Assembly: GCA_030532705.1 (NCBI GenBank)
Contig: JAUNKR010000007.1
Coordinates: forward strand, 1-62,979
Direction of reading: 5' to 3'
DNA: 62,979 nt
Origin: Peptostreptococcaceae bacterium
Lineage (GTDB): Bacteria; Bacillota; Clostridia; Peptostreptococcales; Filifactoraceae
The position numbers and the translations under genes are program-made. This document shows positions 1 through 8,684 of this stretch, piece by piece. The notes under the pieces were generated by a model that was not told the DNA's origin, searched no databases, and saw nothing but the letters and a program-made list of their open reading frames with translations. Each line of letters opens with the position of its first letter. The first letter of the stretch is position 1.

Positions 1-72
1 GCATTACGCGTAGGGATTGGCTAGACTTTATGGGGTTAAACAGGTATTAGTATAAAGATCAATGCGCTGGTC

Positions 73-729
73 TTGTTGGGGATCAATTTGCTGGTGCCCT
101 TATTGGTTTTTTTCATCAAAAGTGAGTGGATCCAGCCTTTTTTGTTCGCTTTTGCCAGTTTACTGCTTTTGTATTATGGAAAAGTGAAAAGATGGATCCT
201 GTTTCTGATCGCCTTTATCATTTTGGGCTTTTTGGCGGAGATGAGCATCAGTTTCGGTAATTCCTTTATGGATTTTATGGCCATGACCTTTTTCATTTTT
301 TACCGATTTATTCCAATGCTGATGGTAGGTTCGATGCTATTTTTTGATTATCATACATCGGAGATCCTGTCCTCGCTTCAATCGGTGTATCTCCCGAGAA
401 AAATGGTGATCGCCATCACGATAGCGATCCGCTACATCCCGACTTTTCGCGAAGAATTTCATCTGATCAAAAACTGTATGCGTCTGCGCGGGATCGATTT
501 TTCCTGGAAAAGACCGATCCGGAGCTTCTCGTATTTTATTACGCCGCAGCTTTTTCGATGTTCTCTGTTGGCAGAGGAGCTGACAGCGGCAGGAATGATC
601 AAGGGGATCGACTCGGATCGTCGAAGGACCAGTATCTTTGATTATGGATGGCATTGGCACGATACCCTGGTGTCCTGCGCATTTTTGCTTGGCATCGGAG
701 TGATCGCGTGGATCGGAGGGCTGTCATGA
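73..729 (+). CDS. ECF transporter transmembrane component T (EcfT-like)
   Basis: A hydrophobic 218-residue protein with several membrane spans, followed by a cytoplasmic stretch with a conserved Arg-rich helix (RLRGIDF, about residues 136-142). That layout is typical of EcfT, which couples ATPase movement to the substrate-binding S subunit in the membrane. The next two genes encode the fused ATPase and an S component with 4-bp ATGA overlaps, so this is one translationally coupled operon. The listed start is a TTG at 73. In-frame sequence upstream (from 40) reads like more EcfT (IKINALVL), so the true start may lie further upstream, at a non-standard codon or across a frameshift near 45-50. 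The family assignment is firm from context; the substrate is unknown. Confidence 0.8.
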   Translation: MLGINLLVPLLVFFIKSEWIQPFLFAFASLLLLYYGKVKRWILFLIAFIILGFLAEMSISFGNSFMDFMAMTFFIFYRFIPMLMVGSMLFFDYHTSEILSSLQSVYLPRKMVIAITIAIRYIPTFREEFHLIKNCMRLRGIDFSWKRPIRSFSYFITPQLFRCSLLAEELTAAGMIKGIDSDRRRTSIFDYGWHWHDTLVSCAFLLGIGVIAWIGGLS

Positions 730-2138
730 TAAGATTTTCGGAGGTATCTTTCAGCTATGAGAATGCAAAGAAAAAGAGCCTGAAAGATATCGATCTTAGG
801 ATCGAAGAGGGCGAAGTCGTATTGATCACGGGGCTGTCGGGATCCGGAAAATCCACCTTGCTCAAATGTATCAACGGGCTGATCCCGCATCTATACGAAG
901 GCGAGTTGACCGGAAGGGTCGAAATCGGGGGCAGAGATATTCAAAAAATGGAAATGGATGAGATCTCACGAGAGGTGGGCTGTGTTTTTCAAAGCCCGAG
1001 GAGCCAGTTTTTTACCACCAATACGACCAGTGAATTTGCATTTGCGATGGAGAATTACGGTTTTCCGGTCGATCATATGAAAGCGAAGATGAAAACGCTG
1101 GGCGAGATGTTCTGTATCGAGAAGATCATGGATCGGGATATTTTCAAAGTCTCAAGCGGCGAGCGCCAGTTGCTCAGTCTTGCCTGTGCATTGACCTTGG
1201 ATCCTAGGATACTGATCTTTGATGAGCCTTCTTCCAATTTGGATTATGCGATGACGATGCGGATGGGGCATTATATCAGCGAGCTGAAAGAAAGAGGTTA
1301 TACCATTATCGTGGCGGATCACCGATATTATTATCTCAAGGATCGGCTGGACAAGGTGATCCTGCTTCAAGAGGGAGCGATCCGAGGGATCTATACGGAG
1401 CAAGAGTTCAGGGATTCCGATTATCGATTGCGCAGTTTCGACCTGTTTGATCAGAGCTATCCGATCGTTCGGCAAGAGTTGGGCAACGAATTATTAGTAC
1501 TTAGGGATATCTGTTATCGGGATATTTTGGATCATGTCAGTTTGACGCTCCGTCGTGGCGAGGTATTGGCAATGGTCGGGCGCAATGGCGCGGGCAAGAC
1601 GACATTGGCAAAGCTGATCTGTCGGATGGAGAAGGCGGACAGCGGAGAGGTCCGGCAGGAAGGTTCTTCACTCTTTATCTTGCAGGATTCGGATTATCAG
1701 TTGTTTGGAACATCGGTCGAGCATGAGCTCAAGATCACACCGCTCAAAGTGTCGGAGGAGATGATCACAGAAGTTTTGTCGATGGTCGATATGAAGGAGC
1801 TTCGTCGGCGTCATCCCTTTGATCTGTCGGGAGGCGAAAAACAGCGACTGCAGATCGCAACTTCCTATGTATCGCCGGCGGAGGTGGTCATTTTTGATGA
1901 GCCGACCTCGGGTCTGGACCTGAGCTCGATGGAGAAGGTCGCCGAGCTGATCCGAAAGTTGTCGAAGGATCGAGGCATCCTTGTGATCTCGCATGATTAT
2001 GAATTTATTCGCCGAGTGGCAGGGCGTATTGTTTTTTTGGAGAATGGTCGAATTAAAAAAGATTTTAAGGTGGAGGAAGACTCCGCTTTAGAGATCAAAA
2101 GAATATTTGAAGAGATGGAAAAGGAGCATACGCAATGA
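726..2138 (+). CDS. ECF transporter fused double ATP-binding protein (EcfA-EcfA')
   Basis: A 470-residue protein with two complete ABC ATPase domains in tandem. The first has Walker A GLSGSGKST (residues 36-44), a degenerate signature SSGERQ and Walker B ILIFDEPSSNLD. The second has Walker A GRNGAGKTT, the canonical signature LSGGEKQRL and Walker B VVIFDEPTSGLD. Family knowledge: in group II ECF systems the two ATPases power uptake through the T subunit. The ATG at 726 was chosen because it overlaps the stop of the T gene (ATGA); an upstream in-frame GTG would only add sequence overlapping EcfT. The degenerate first signature suggests one weaker ATP site, as is common in fused pairs. Confidence 0.92.
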   Translation: MIRFSEVSFSYENAKKKSLKDIDLRIEEGEVVLITGLSGSGKSTLLKCINGLIPHLYEGELTGRVEIGGRDIQKMEMDEISREVGCVFQSPRSQFFTTNTTSEFAFAMENYGFPVDHMKAKMKTLGEMFCIEKIMDRDIFKVSSGERQLLSLACALTLDPRILIFDEPSSNLDYAMTMRMGHYISELKERGYTIIVADHRYYYLKDRLDKVILLQEGAIRGIYTEQEFRDSDYRLRSFDLFDQSYPIVRQELGNELLVLRDICYRDILDHVSLTLRRGEVLAMVGRNGAGKTTLAKLICRMEKADSGEVRQEGSSLFILQDSDYQLFGTSVEHELKITPLKVSEEMITEVLSMVDMKELRRRHPFDLSGGEKQRLQIATSYVSPAEVVIFDEPTSGLDLSSMEKVAELIRKLSKDRGILVISHDYEFIRRVAGRIVFLENGRIKKDFKVEEDSALEIKRIFEEMEKEHTQ

Positions 2139-2734
2139 AAAAGAATAAAAAAATGAAAACGAAGGATTTTGTCTTTCTTGCTATTATCACGGGACTTTAT
2201 TTTGCACTTTATATGATCGTTATGATGCTCAGTGGACCATTAGGAGCGTACGGACATGCGATCAGTCCGGGGATCTTTGGTCTGGTCGGTGGCACGATCA
2301 TTTATTTTATCGCAAAAAAATTAGGCAAAATGTGGCAGTTTACGATCCTTTCAGCGATCATTATGGGAGTATTTACCCTGATGGGAGCGGGATATATTCC
2401 ATGGATCATCACAACGATCGCTACAGGGGTCATCGCGGATCTGATCACTTCTACTCAGGAAGATCCGTCCACATTGCAGATCGCGGTGAGCTTTGGGATC
2501 ATGCAGGTCGGACAGGCACTGGGCGGCATCGTGCCGGTCTGGTTCTTTGTCGATGCTTATCGCAGCGAATGGATCGCAAGAGGACAAACACCGGAGCAGA
2601 TGGATCAAATGATCGCAGCGACAAAAGGGATGATGGGTGTTTCCGCCGTGGTCGTGACCTTTGTGCTCGCTTTCATCGGTGCCTATATCGGTGCGATGAT
2701 CCTAAAAAAACATTTTGCCGGCTATGAGCAATAG
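2135..2734 (+). CDS. ECF transporter S component, Trep_Strep/MptD-like family
   Basis: A 199-residue integral membrane protein with about five or six hydrophobic segments and a short basic N-terminus (MKKNKKMKTKDFVFLAI). This fits the small putative S components of the Trep_Strep/MptD-like group, which bind the substrate in an ECF importer. It overlaps the preceding ATPase by 4 bp and closes the operon. A hairpin terminator follows at 2875-2932. The ligand cannot be read from the sequence: no riboswitch or biosynthetic neighbour gives a clue. Confidence 0.78.
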   Translation: MKKNKKMKTKDFVFLAIITGLYFALYMIVMMLSGPLGAYGHAISPGIFGLVGGTIIYFIAKKLGKMWQFTILSAIIMGVFTLMGAGYIPWIITTIATGVIADLITSTQEDPSTLQIAVSFGIMQVGQALGGIVPVWFFVDAYRSEWIARGQTPEQMDQMIAATKGMMGVSAVVVTFVLAFIGAYIGAMILKKHFAGYEQ

Positions 2735-2874
2735 CGCTCTTAGGAAGCTCATTGTCGATCGAATGTAGAGCATTGGGAGCTGAATTTATACAAAAGACAA
2801 AATCAAAAAAGGTCTCACGCTCAAAAAGAACATCTTTAATGAAGAAATTTTGAGATCGGTCCTATTAAAAAATG

Positions 2875-2932
2875 GAGCACTCTTGATACTTTTTGGCTTT
2901 GGTCAGGCTAAAGAGGTACGGGTGCTCTTTTT
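2875..2932 (+). terminator. Rho-independent terminator after the ECF operon
   Basis: GAGCACTC at 2875-2882 pairs with GGGTGCTC at 2920-2927 (one G-U), followed by a run of five T. The loop is long (about 37 nt) and itself partly foldable. Confidence 0.6.
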
Positions 2933-3412
2933 GTCTGAAAAAAATTCGAGAAGAAAGCAATGCGTTTTATCCGAAGAAGTAAGTTTGTTACTCAGCGGAT
3001 AAGATATCGTAGGATCGACTCAAGCAATATATTTTTAGAAGAGATCGGTGAAAGGATGGCATTCGTCAAAAAACAGTCTTTGCGAGAAAATGTCGATCTA
3101 AGAAAAAAGAGGGGAACCGATCTCCGAGAGGGATCTTCAAAAAATAAATTTTTGAAGAAATGATCGAAACGTCCTCGAGATGAGGTATAGGAGAGTTTCG
3201 GACATGGAAGAAGAATGTGCTTGTCTACATACTAATATAGTATGCTATGATATTCAGATGATCAGTTTTTTTAGGATGTTGAGAGATGAAGTGCAAAATG
3301 AGTTAAATGGAAGTTTTTATGCACTTACATAAAGTGGGATATTGAGGTCTTCGGTGTTAGGTGTGTATGATTTAACGTGTTGAAAATAGAGGATCACGGC
3401 GAAAAAAATCGT

Positions 3413-3441
3413 TGCAGTGCATTGATGAATATGCTATGATA
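3413..3441 (+). promoter_or_regulatory. Promoter-like element ahead of a decayed gene
   Basis: TTGCAG, a 17-bp spacer and TATGAT stand before an AAGGAG ribosome-binding site at about 3462. The 13-mer ATGCTATGATATT, which contains the -10, also occurs at 3242-3254, so this promoter region may be partly duplicated. Confidence 0.4.
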
Positions 3442-3476
3442 TTGTTGCAAAATTTTTAGATGAAGGAGATCTATTA

Positions 3477-3857
3477 TGGAGAGAATGTGACTTATCCGAT
3501 GGATCACTTTGAGGATCCTTCTGAGAAGATAGCCGATGTACAATTTTTATTCACAGAGTCGCAGGCGACCGATGAGCAGCTGCTTGGAAATATGATCGTT
3601 TACTTCGTGCAGGAAAACAACGGTATGCGGAAGCAGAATTTGGCAGATTCGAAGTGCCTGACTCAGTCAAACAATATGATAAGAATAATGATCAGAAAGT
3701 CGAGTGTGAAGATGTGTAAGGGTACGCTTATCCTGAAATGACAAAATCACATGATGATAAGAATGATCATGGAAAGCAATTTTTGGTGTTTTGTGATACG
3801 CCTCAAAACCGTGTAGGATATCAAGGGTCGATGATCCGAGTGCTTGGACATCGATAG
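3477..3857 (+). pseudogene. Decayed gene of unknown family
   Basis: A good ribosome-binding site precedes an ATG at 3477 that stops after four codons. Protein-like sequence continues in the neighbouring frame (ENVTYPMDHFEDPSEK onward). It then continues in a third frame from about 3621 (RYAEAEFGRFEVPDS), which runs to 3857 apart from one in-frame TAA at 3717-3719. The acidic, low-hydrophobic composition is similar in all pieces. I read this as one former cytosolic protein of about 125 residues broken by at least two frameshifts and one stop. I do not recognise the family. Confidence 0.45.
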
Positions 3858-3904
3858 CGAAGTAGAGGATGATATGGAGCGGTTTTCGATGGGAAAGGAA
3901 AATT

Positions 3905-4819
3905 ATGAAGAAAAAAGCATTCAAGGGCTCGGTCGGTCTTTTTGTGATCGGAGCTGTATTTTTAGCGTTAGCAGTGGCGGTTTTTGGACTCTTTTACTTA
4001 ATACAGAGCAAGGACTTCTATATTAAGCAAAATAGGATCTATGAAGGTGGGAAACATGGAACGATGGTAGTCAATATCTACGACATCAGCGAGCCGATCC
4101 CGACAGATCAAAAAGATCTTACGGTCTATTTTGTGGATACGGGGGATGGGATCTTGCTTTTGGAAGCTATGAGCGGGGATAAAGAGATCGAAAAAATACT
4201 CGAGGACATTCCGTCTTTAGCGGAGAAGCCGGCACAACTGGTGATTGAATCCAAACCGAGCAACAGCAGTGAAGTATCTCAATTTTTGGATAGCATGAAC
4301 CTTAGTCCCGAAGCTAGAGCAAGTATCAACTCGAGGGAATATTTATCGTCGTATAATATCAAATCGGATCTTAAGGTCGTCTTGTTGATCGAGGCACTTG
4401 TTTTAGGGATCGCGCTCTTGCTGATCGGACTGGGCATCCGACGTGCCGGCCGAAACAAAAGAGCTTATGAAACGCTATATACTAATTATCCGGAGCTTAG
4501 AAATGATTTGGATCTGTTGAGGAGCGGAGCATCTTATTTTGATGAAAAACTCGGGCTGGCTCTGTACAAAAACCATCTGCTGATCTTTTCTTATAATGTA
4601 GAGGTCCAGGATATGCTCGAGATCGAACGTATCAATTATATACTGGAAAATATCCATCAGGGCAATGGACTTACTCATCAAAGATTTGTATTTGAGATGT
4701 TTAAGAAAGACGGAAAAAAGGTCAAGTTCTACTTCAAAAAGGCAAAGACCAATGTGGATGAGAGCGTGTACCGATTGTTCCGTCAGATCGAAGAAAAATT
4801 TCCATCGATCGTGCTATAG
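3905..4819 (+). CDS. Conserved membrane protein of unknown function, two TM segments
   Basis: 304 residues. The start at 3905 follows GGAAAGGAAAATT and gives a positively charged N-terminus (MKKKAFKG) before a strong membrane segment (residues about 9-33). A middle domain of about 120 residues, probably outside, precedes a second membrane segment (about 158-180) and an RR-rich cytoplasmic flank. The C-terminal 110 residues form a charged domain rich in Tyr and Phe, with PH-like beta pattern. It stands alone, convergent with the ABC operon that ends at 5250, and shares the bidirectional hairpin at 5091-5137. I cannot assign a role. Confidence 0.75.
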   Translation: MKKKAFKGSVGLFVIGAVFLALAVAVFGLFYLIQSKDFYIKQNRIYEGGKHGTMVVNIYDISEPIPTDQKDLTVYFVDTGDGILLLEAMSGDKEIEKILEDIPSLAEKPAQLVIESKPSNSSEVSQFLDSMNLSPEARASINSREYLSSYNIKSDLKVVLLIEALVLGIALLLIGLGIRRAGRNKRAYETLYTNYPELRNDLDLLRSGASYFDEKLGLALYKNHLLIFSYNVEVQDMLEIERINYILENIHQGNGLTHQRFVFEMFKKDGKKVKFYFKKAKTNVDESVYRLFRQIEEKFPSIVL

Positions 4820-5249
4820 TTACGAAAAATTTTGTCCTTCACCTTGCTTTTGCGAGGCGAGAAGTAAAGTATCTTTGCATTTAGACCATTCGGCTGCTAG
4901 GGATGTTTCTCTCATGATCGGGAGAGCTGTTCTCATCTTCTCGAACTCATCCGGATGCTATAGAAATAAGGGCATCTTCACTATATGTTAGGAACTATAA
5001 ATGATTTCAAAAAGAAAAAGACCGATGAGGAAAAGAGCGCGTACCGATCGTCCTGTGCTCGTCTGATCGGATTTTAGTCTTCATTATATAAAAATCGAAC
5101 CTCGATCGCGATTTGCTTTCGGGGTTCGATTTTTTTAGGGGCTTCTATTGAAGGGATAGTTTGTATTTTGAGTGCTTATCAATAAGCTGTAGGGGTTACT
5201 TGGACGGAGCAAGTGAGTTGTGTGATGCCCCTGTTTTGAGAAGGAAGTT
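4820..5249. other. Convergent intergenic region
   Basis: A 430-bp gap between two convergent genes. Besides the shared hairpin at 5091-5137 I see no convincing gene; the short ORFs lack ribosome-binding sites. Confidence 0.5.
5091..5137. terminator. Bidirectional terminator
   Basis: AAAATCGAACC pairs with GGTTCGATTTT around a 20-nt loop. A-runs and T-runs on either side let it act on both the + gene ending at 4819 and the - operon ending at 5250. Confidence 0.8.
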
Positions 5250-6059
5250 TTATTCCAAATTAAGCTGCTTGTCGAGCAGGATCTTGGTTCCGAAGAAAAA
5301 GATTAGAGTATAGATGATGCTCATTACCAGTAGGATCAATGGGAACTGAAGCACCGGCATATAGTCGTTTTGAATCATAAATTCGATGGAGCTGGATAAC
5401 AGAATGTTGCTGATGATTGCCATTACAAAACTGAGCACAAAATAGGCACAGACACTGGCAATAAATTTATGTCTGAACATCGAGCCGACTGCACAGCATA
5501 AATAGAGAAGAAAAATGCTGTGGACCGGTGCGATGACAAATATCACAGACCATAGGAAAGCAGCCAGGATCTCACGAGAAGTGATCATCGGCCAGATCCT
5601 TCGAAGTCCTTCCATAAGGACTTCGATGAATTCACGGAATCCATCCGGATTATAGAACATGATACAGAAACATGCCGTTGCGATCAGAGCGGCAAATACA
5701 TTCCAAAGATAAAAATTGAACATCTTTGAAATGATTTTTTGCGAAGAGGTGATCGGTAAAGTATGAGTCAGATATCCTTCTTCACCATAGACCGAGCGAA
5801 AATACTTGGTGATCAGAATGTTAAAGGTGACGATAAATACCGAGACCACCAAGATCCATGTCATCCCGAAGATCAGTTGGTGTATAATTTGGATCCAGAT
5901 CGGATAGCTTTCGTAAGTTTCCATATTTCCATAAAGATCGACCGTCTTTCCGATGACGAAGATCCGGGACATCAAAGCAAATAGAAGTGCGAGTCCATAG
6001 AGAGGGAACAGTTTTTTGCCAACCCCTCTAAAATCATATTTGAATAATTTCCAAATCAT
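5250..6059 (-). CDS. ABC-2 type transporter permease
   Basis: A 269-residue protein with six predicted membrane segments and the short basic N-terminus MIWKLFKYDFR common to small ABC-2 permeases. Its start overlaps the stop of the upstream ATPase gene by 4 bp. With the ATPase and the GntR/YtrA-like regulator it matches small Firmicute export operons that respond to cell-envelope stress or peptide antibiotics. The exported substrate cannot be inferred. Confidence 0.82.
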   Translation of the reverse strand: MIWKLFKYDFRGVGKKLFPLYGLALLFALMSRIFVIGKTVDLYGNMETYESYPIWIQIIHQLIFGMTWILVVSVFIVTFNILITKYFRSVYGEEGYLTHTLPITSSQKIISKMFNFYLWNVFAALIATACFCIMFYNPDGFREFIEVLMEGLRRIWPMITSREILAAFLWSVIFVIAPVHSIFLLYLCCAVGSMFRHKFIASVCAYFVLSFVMAIISNILLSSSIEFMIQNDYMPVLQFPLILLVMSIIYTLIFFFGTKILLDKQLNLE

Positions 6060-6754
6060 CGGAACACCTCCCTAAAGTATTCATCCACACTCATATTATG
6101 CTCTTCTCGGATCTCATCGATCGACTTGTGCAATGTGATATTTCCCTGATTGATAAAGATCGCCTCATCGAGAACTTTTTCGATATCGGAGATCAAATGG
6201 GTCGAGATGAGTATGGTAGAGTTTTCATCATAATTTCGAATGATGGTATCCATGATATAATCTCTGGCAGCAGGGTCTACACCCGCGATCGGTTCATCGA
6301 GCAGATAAAGATCGGCTTTACGGCTCATTACTAAAATAAGCTGCACCTTTTCCTTTGTTCCCTTCGATAGAGTTTTCATACGTTTTCTCGGATCGATGTG
6401 AAGGCTGTCGAGCATCTGCTGTGCTTTTTCTTCACGAAAATCCTCATAAAAATCCTTGAACAATTTGATGATCGATTCGACACTTTGATCATTGTCGAGA
6501 TAATTTCGATCCGGCAGATAGGAGATTTTCTTTTTGGTTTCTACCGATGGTGTCATCCCATCGATCAAGATCTCGCCGGATGTAGGTACAATCAGACCAT
6601 TTGCCAATTTTATCAAAGTGGTTTTTCCGCTCCCGTTGGGACCAAGCAGTCCGACGATACGCCCCTTTTCGATCGACAGGTCGACCGAATTTAGTGCCGG
6701 CTCTCGTCCATAGACTTTGGAGAGCGACTTACATTCTAAAATCTTATTGCTCAT
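6056..6754 (-). CDS. ABC transporter ATP-binding protein
   Basis: A 232-residue single ABC domain. Walker A is GPNGSGKTT (about residues 39-47), the signature position reads LSKGTKEKV (a BcrA/YtrB-type variant of LSGGQ), and Walker B is LYLLDEPIAGVD followed by an H-loop (STHLI). It overlaps the regulator gene by 11 bp at its 5' end and the permease by 4 bp at its 3' end. It should energise the permease encoded at 5250-6059. Confidence 0.92.
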   Translation of the reverse strand: MSNKILECKSLSKVYGREPALNSVDLSIEKGRIVGLLGPNGSGKTTLIKLANGLIVPTSGEILIDGMTPSVETKKKISYLPDRNYLDNDQSVESIIKLFKDFYEDFREEKAQQMLDSLHIDPRKRMKTLSKGTKEKVQLILVMSRKADLYLLDEPIAGVDPAARDYIMDTIIRNYDENSTILISTHLISDIEKVLDEAIFINQGNITLHKSIDEIREEHNMSVDEYFREVFR

Positions 6755-7163
6755 GCTTTTCCTCCTTCATCAGCTCCTCCAGATTGGATATAGCCTTTGT
6801 TTTTTGCTTGAATTGATCTTGCACGAAGCGGATGATCTCCTCTGCCGAATACCCTAATTTTTTGAGTTCCTTCACAAAGATCTCTGCGCGACCTTCCGCG
6901 ACTTCTTCGCGCAGTTTTCGGATAACAGCCGCGTTGTCGGTGATAAATCTTCCCGACGTGCGCTGTGTATTGATCAGCCCCATGCCTTCCATCTCTTGTA
7001 GCGCTTTTTGCATCGTATTGGGATTTACGCCTGCGATGCTCGCCAGCTCTCGAACGGATTCAAGTTTGTCTCCGGGCTTGTATTCGCCTGAAAGAATCTT
7101 ATATTCAAGATGTGTGATGATCTGTAAATAGATCGGGTTATTCTGGTCGAATTTCCAGCTCAT
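6744..7163 (-). CDS. GntR family transcriptional regulator, YtrA-like
   Basis: 139 residues. The N-terminal winged helix-turn-helix is GntR type (LESVRELASIAGVNPNTMQKAL), and the tail of about 60 residues is short and helical, as in the YtrA subfamily, instead of a ligand-binding FadR or UTRA domain. The start at 7163 was chosen for its AGAGGAGGT ribosome-binding site; an upstream codon would add 16 unlikely residues. As first gene of the operon it probably represses its own promoter (7226-7254). Confidence 0.88.
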   Translation of the reverse strand: MSWKFDQNNPIYLQIITHLEYKILSGEYKPGDKLESVRELASIAGVNPNTMQKALQEMEGMGLINTQRTSGRFITDNAAVIRKLREEVAEGRAEIFVKELKKLGYSAEEIIRFVQDQFKQKTKAISNLEELMKEEKHEQ

Positions 7164-7225
7164 ATTCCACCTCCTCTTTTGGTGATATATTTGAATGAAT
7201 ATAGATCGCAAATTGTCTTATTCAT

Positions 7226-7254
7226 ATAGTACAGTGACACACTAAAACTGTCAA
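7226..7254 (-). promoter_or_regulatory. Promoter and possible operator of the GntR-ABC operon
   Basis: On the minus strand TTGACA (7254-7249), a 17-bp spacer and TACTAT (7231-7226). An inverted repeat ACAGT-N11-ACTGT (7231-7235 and 7247-7251) lies across the spacer and both hexamers, well placed for autorepression by the GntR protein. Confidence 0.7.
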
Positions 7255-7400
7255 TACTTTTTGTAAAAATTTTCTTTTTCGACATTTTCGGAGGGAATTG
7301 TCGAAGGCGAAAAAACCTGCTTTAATGGAACACAAATTAAATATTGTGTATAATAAAAGCTTGTAATTTCAATATTTTTGTGGAATTTTTATAAAACGTG

Positions 7401-7429
7401 TTGACAAAAAAATTTGGCTGATATATTAT
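7401..7429 (+). promoter_or_regulatory. Promoter of the fab operon
   Basis: TTGACA at 7401-7406, a 17-bp spacer and TATTAT at 7424-7429, 27 bp before the fabH start. I saw no clear FapR or FabT operator in or around it. Confidence 0.75.
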
Positions 7430-7456
7430 TTGCCTATAATTTTTTAAGGAGGATCC

Positions 7457-8422
7457 ATGAAAAATTTTTCAACGGGCAGCTATCTTCCACCTTTTATACT
7501 TAGCAATGATATGCTGTCGGAATATGTAGATACGGATTCGCAGTGGATCATTCAGCGAACGGGGATCGAGGAGCGACGAGTATCGGAGGGTGAATCAACC
7601 GCGATGCTGGGCGCAAAGGCTGCAAGGCAGGCGATCGAGTCGGCAGGACTTGAGCCCGGGGACATCGATCTGATCATTTTAGCAACCGTGACACCGGATG
7701 GGCTTGCACCGACGACCGCCAGCTATATGCAAGGGATCTTGGAGATCGACAATGCGATCACCTTTGATCTGGTAGCAGGTTGTACGGGTTTTGTCTACGC
7801 GCTTTCGGTAGCGGATTCGATGATCAAGTCGGGGATCGCGAAGAATGCATTGATCGTCGGATCGGAGGTGTTCAGCAAATGTCTGAACTATGAAGATCGG
7901 GGATCTTGCATCCTATTTGGCGACGGAGCGGGGGCGATGGTGATCACCTCGGAGTCGGAGAGTCGGATTGAAGACATCTATCTTAATGGAAGCTTCGACA
8001 AAAATCTTTCGATCGTGATCGATGCACAGCAACCGATCCAAAGTTTTCCTCCGACTCGCTTGGAGAAGGGACCGGACCTGCTTCGGCTCGACGGCAAAGA
8101 GGTTTACAAATTTGCCGTACCGGCACTGGAAGAATGTGTTCGAGTGATCCTAGAACGCAACGATCTGACCGGCGATGACATCGCGTACATCGTACCGCAT
8201 CAGGCGAACAAGCGGATCGTGGCATCTGCGGCGAAGAGCTTGAAGATATCGCAAGACAAGTTTTTTATGAACATACAAAAATGTGGAAATACTTCATCAG
8301 CGAGCATTCCGATCGCATTGGATGAGATGAACCGAGAAGGACTTTTGAAAAAAGGGGATCGGATCATCTTGGCAGGCTTCGGAGCGGGGCTGACTTGGGG
8401 TTCAATTTTGATCAAATGGTAG
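7457..8422 (+). CDS. fabH: Beta-ketoacyl-ACP synthase III
   Basis: 321 residues; the first condensation of fatty acid synthesis (acetyl-CoA plus malonyl-ACP). The Cys-His-Asn triad is visible: Cys109 in AGCTGF, His248 in VPHQAN and Asn278 in GNTSSA. The C-terminal GFGAGLTWG motif is also intact and the length is normal. An AAGGAGGA ribosome-binding site precedes the ATG. First gene of the fab operon, 25 bp before acpP. Confidence 0.97.
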   Translation: MKNFSTGSYLPPFILSNDMLSEYVDTDSQWIIQRTGIEERRVSEGESTAMLGAKAARQAIESAGLEPGDIDLIILATVTPDGLAPTTASYMQGILEIDNAITFDLVAGCTGFVYALSVADSMIKSGIAKNALIVGSEVFSKCLNYEDRGSCILFGDGAGAMVITSESESRIEDIYLNGSFDKNLSIVIDAQQPIQSFPPTRLEKGPDLLRLDGKEVYKFAVPALEECVRVILERNDLTGDDIAYIVPHQANKRIVASAAKSLKISQDKFFMNIQKCGNTSSASIPIALDEMNREGLLKKGDRIILAGFGAGLTWGSILIKW

Positions 8423-8447
8423 GCGAAAAGCCAAAGGAGGAAAGAAA

Positions 8448-8675
8448 ATGTTTGAAAGAGTAAGAGCAGTATTGGCAGACAAATTGAGCAAGGATGAGGC
8501 GGAGATCAAATTGGAAAGCAACATCAAAGAAGATCTTGGAGCGGATTCTTTGGATATGGTCGAAGTGATCATGGGATTGGAAGATGAGTTTGAGATCGAG
8601 ATCCCGGAAGAAGATGCAGCGAACATCACAACGGTTGGCGAGATCGTAAAATATTTGGAAGGAAAAGTTGCGTAG
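8448..8675 (+). CDS. acpP: Acyl carrier protein
   Basis: A 75-residue acidic protein with the phosphopantetheine attachment serine at residue 34 in GADSLDMVE. It carries the growing acyl chain between the Fab enzymes encoded around it. A strong AAAGGAGG ribosome-binding site stands before the ATG. Its position between fabH and fabF is usual for Firmicutes. Confidence 0.98.
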   Translation: MFERVRAVLADKLSKDEAEIKLESNIKEDLGADSLDMVEVIMGLEDEFEIEIPEEDAANITTVGEIVKYLEGKVA

Positions 8676-8684
8676 GAGAGATCT

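Noticed and set aside
2960-3163. A 67-codon ORF with an Arg/Lys-rich product
   Set aside because: No ribosome-binding site and low-complexity basic composition; probably chance.
7255-7456. FapR or FabT operator before fabH
   Set aside because: I looked for the known palindromes of both regulators and found no good match.
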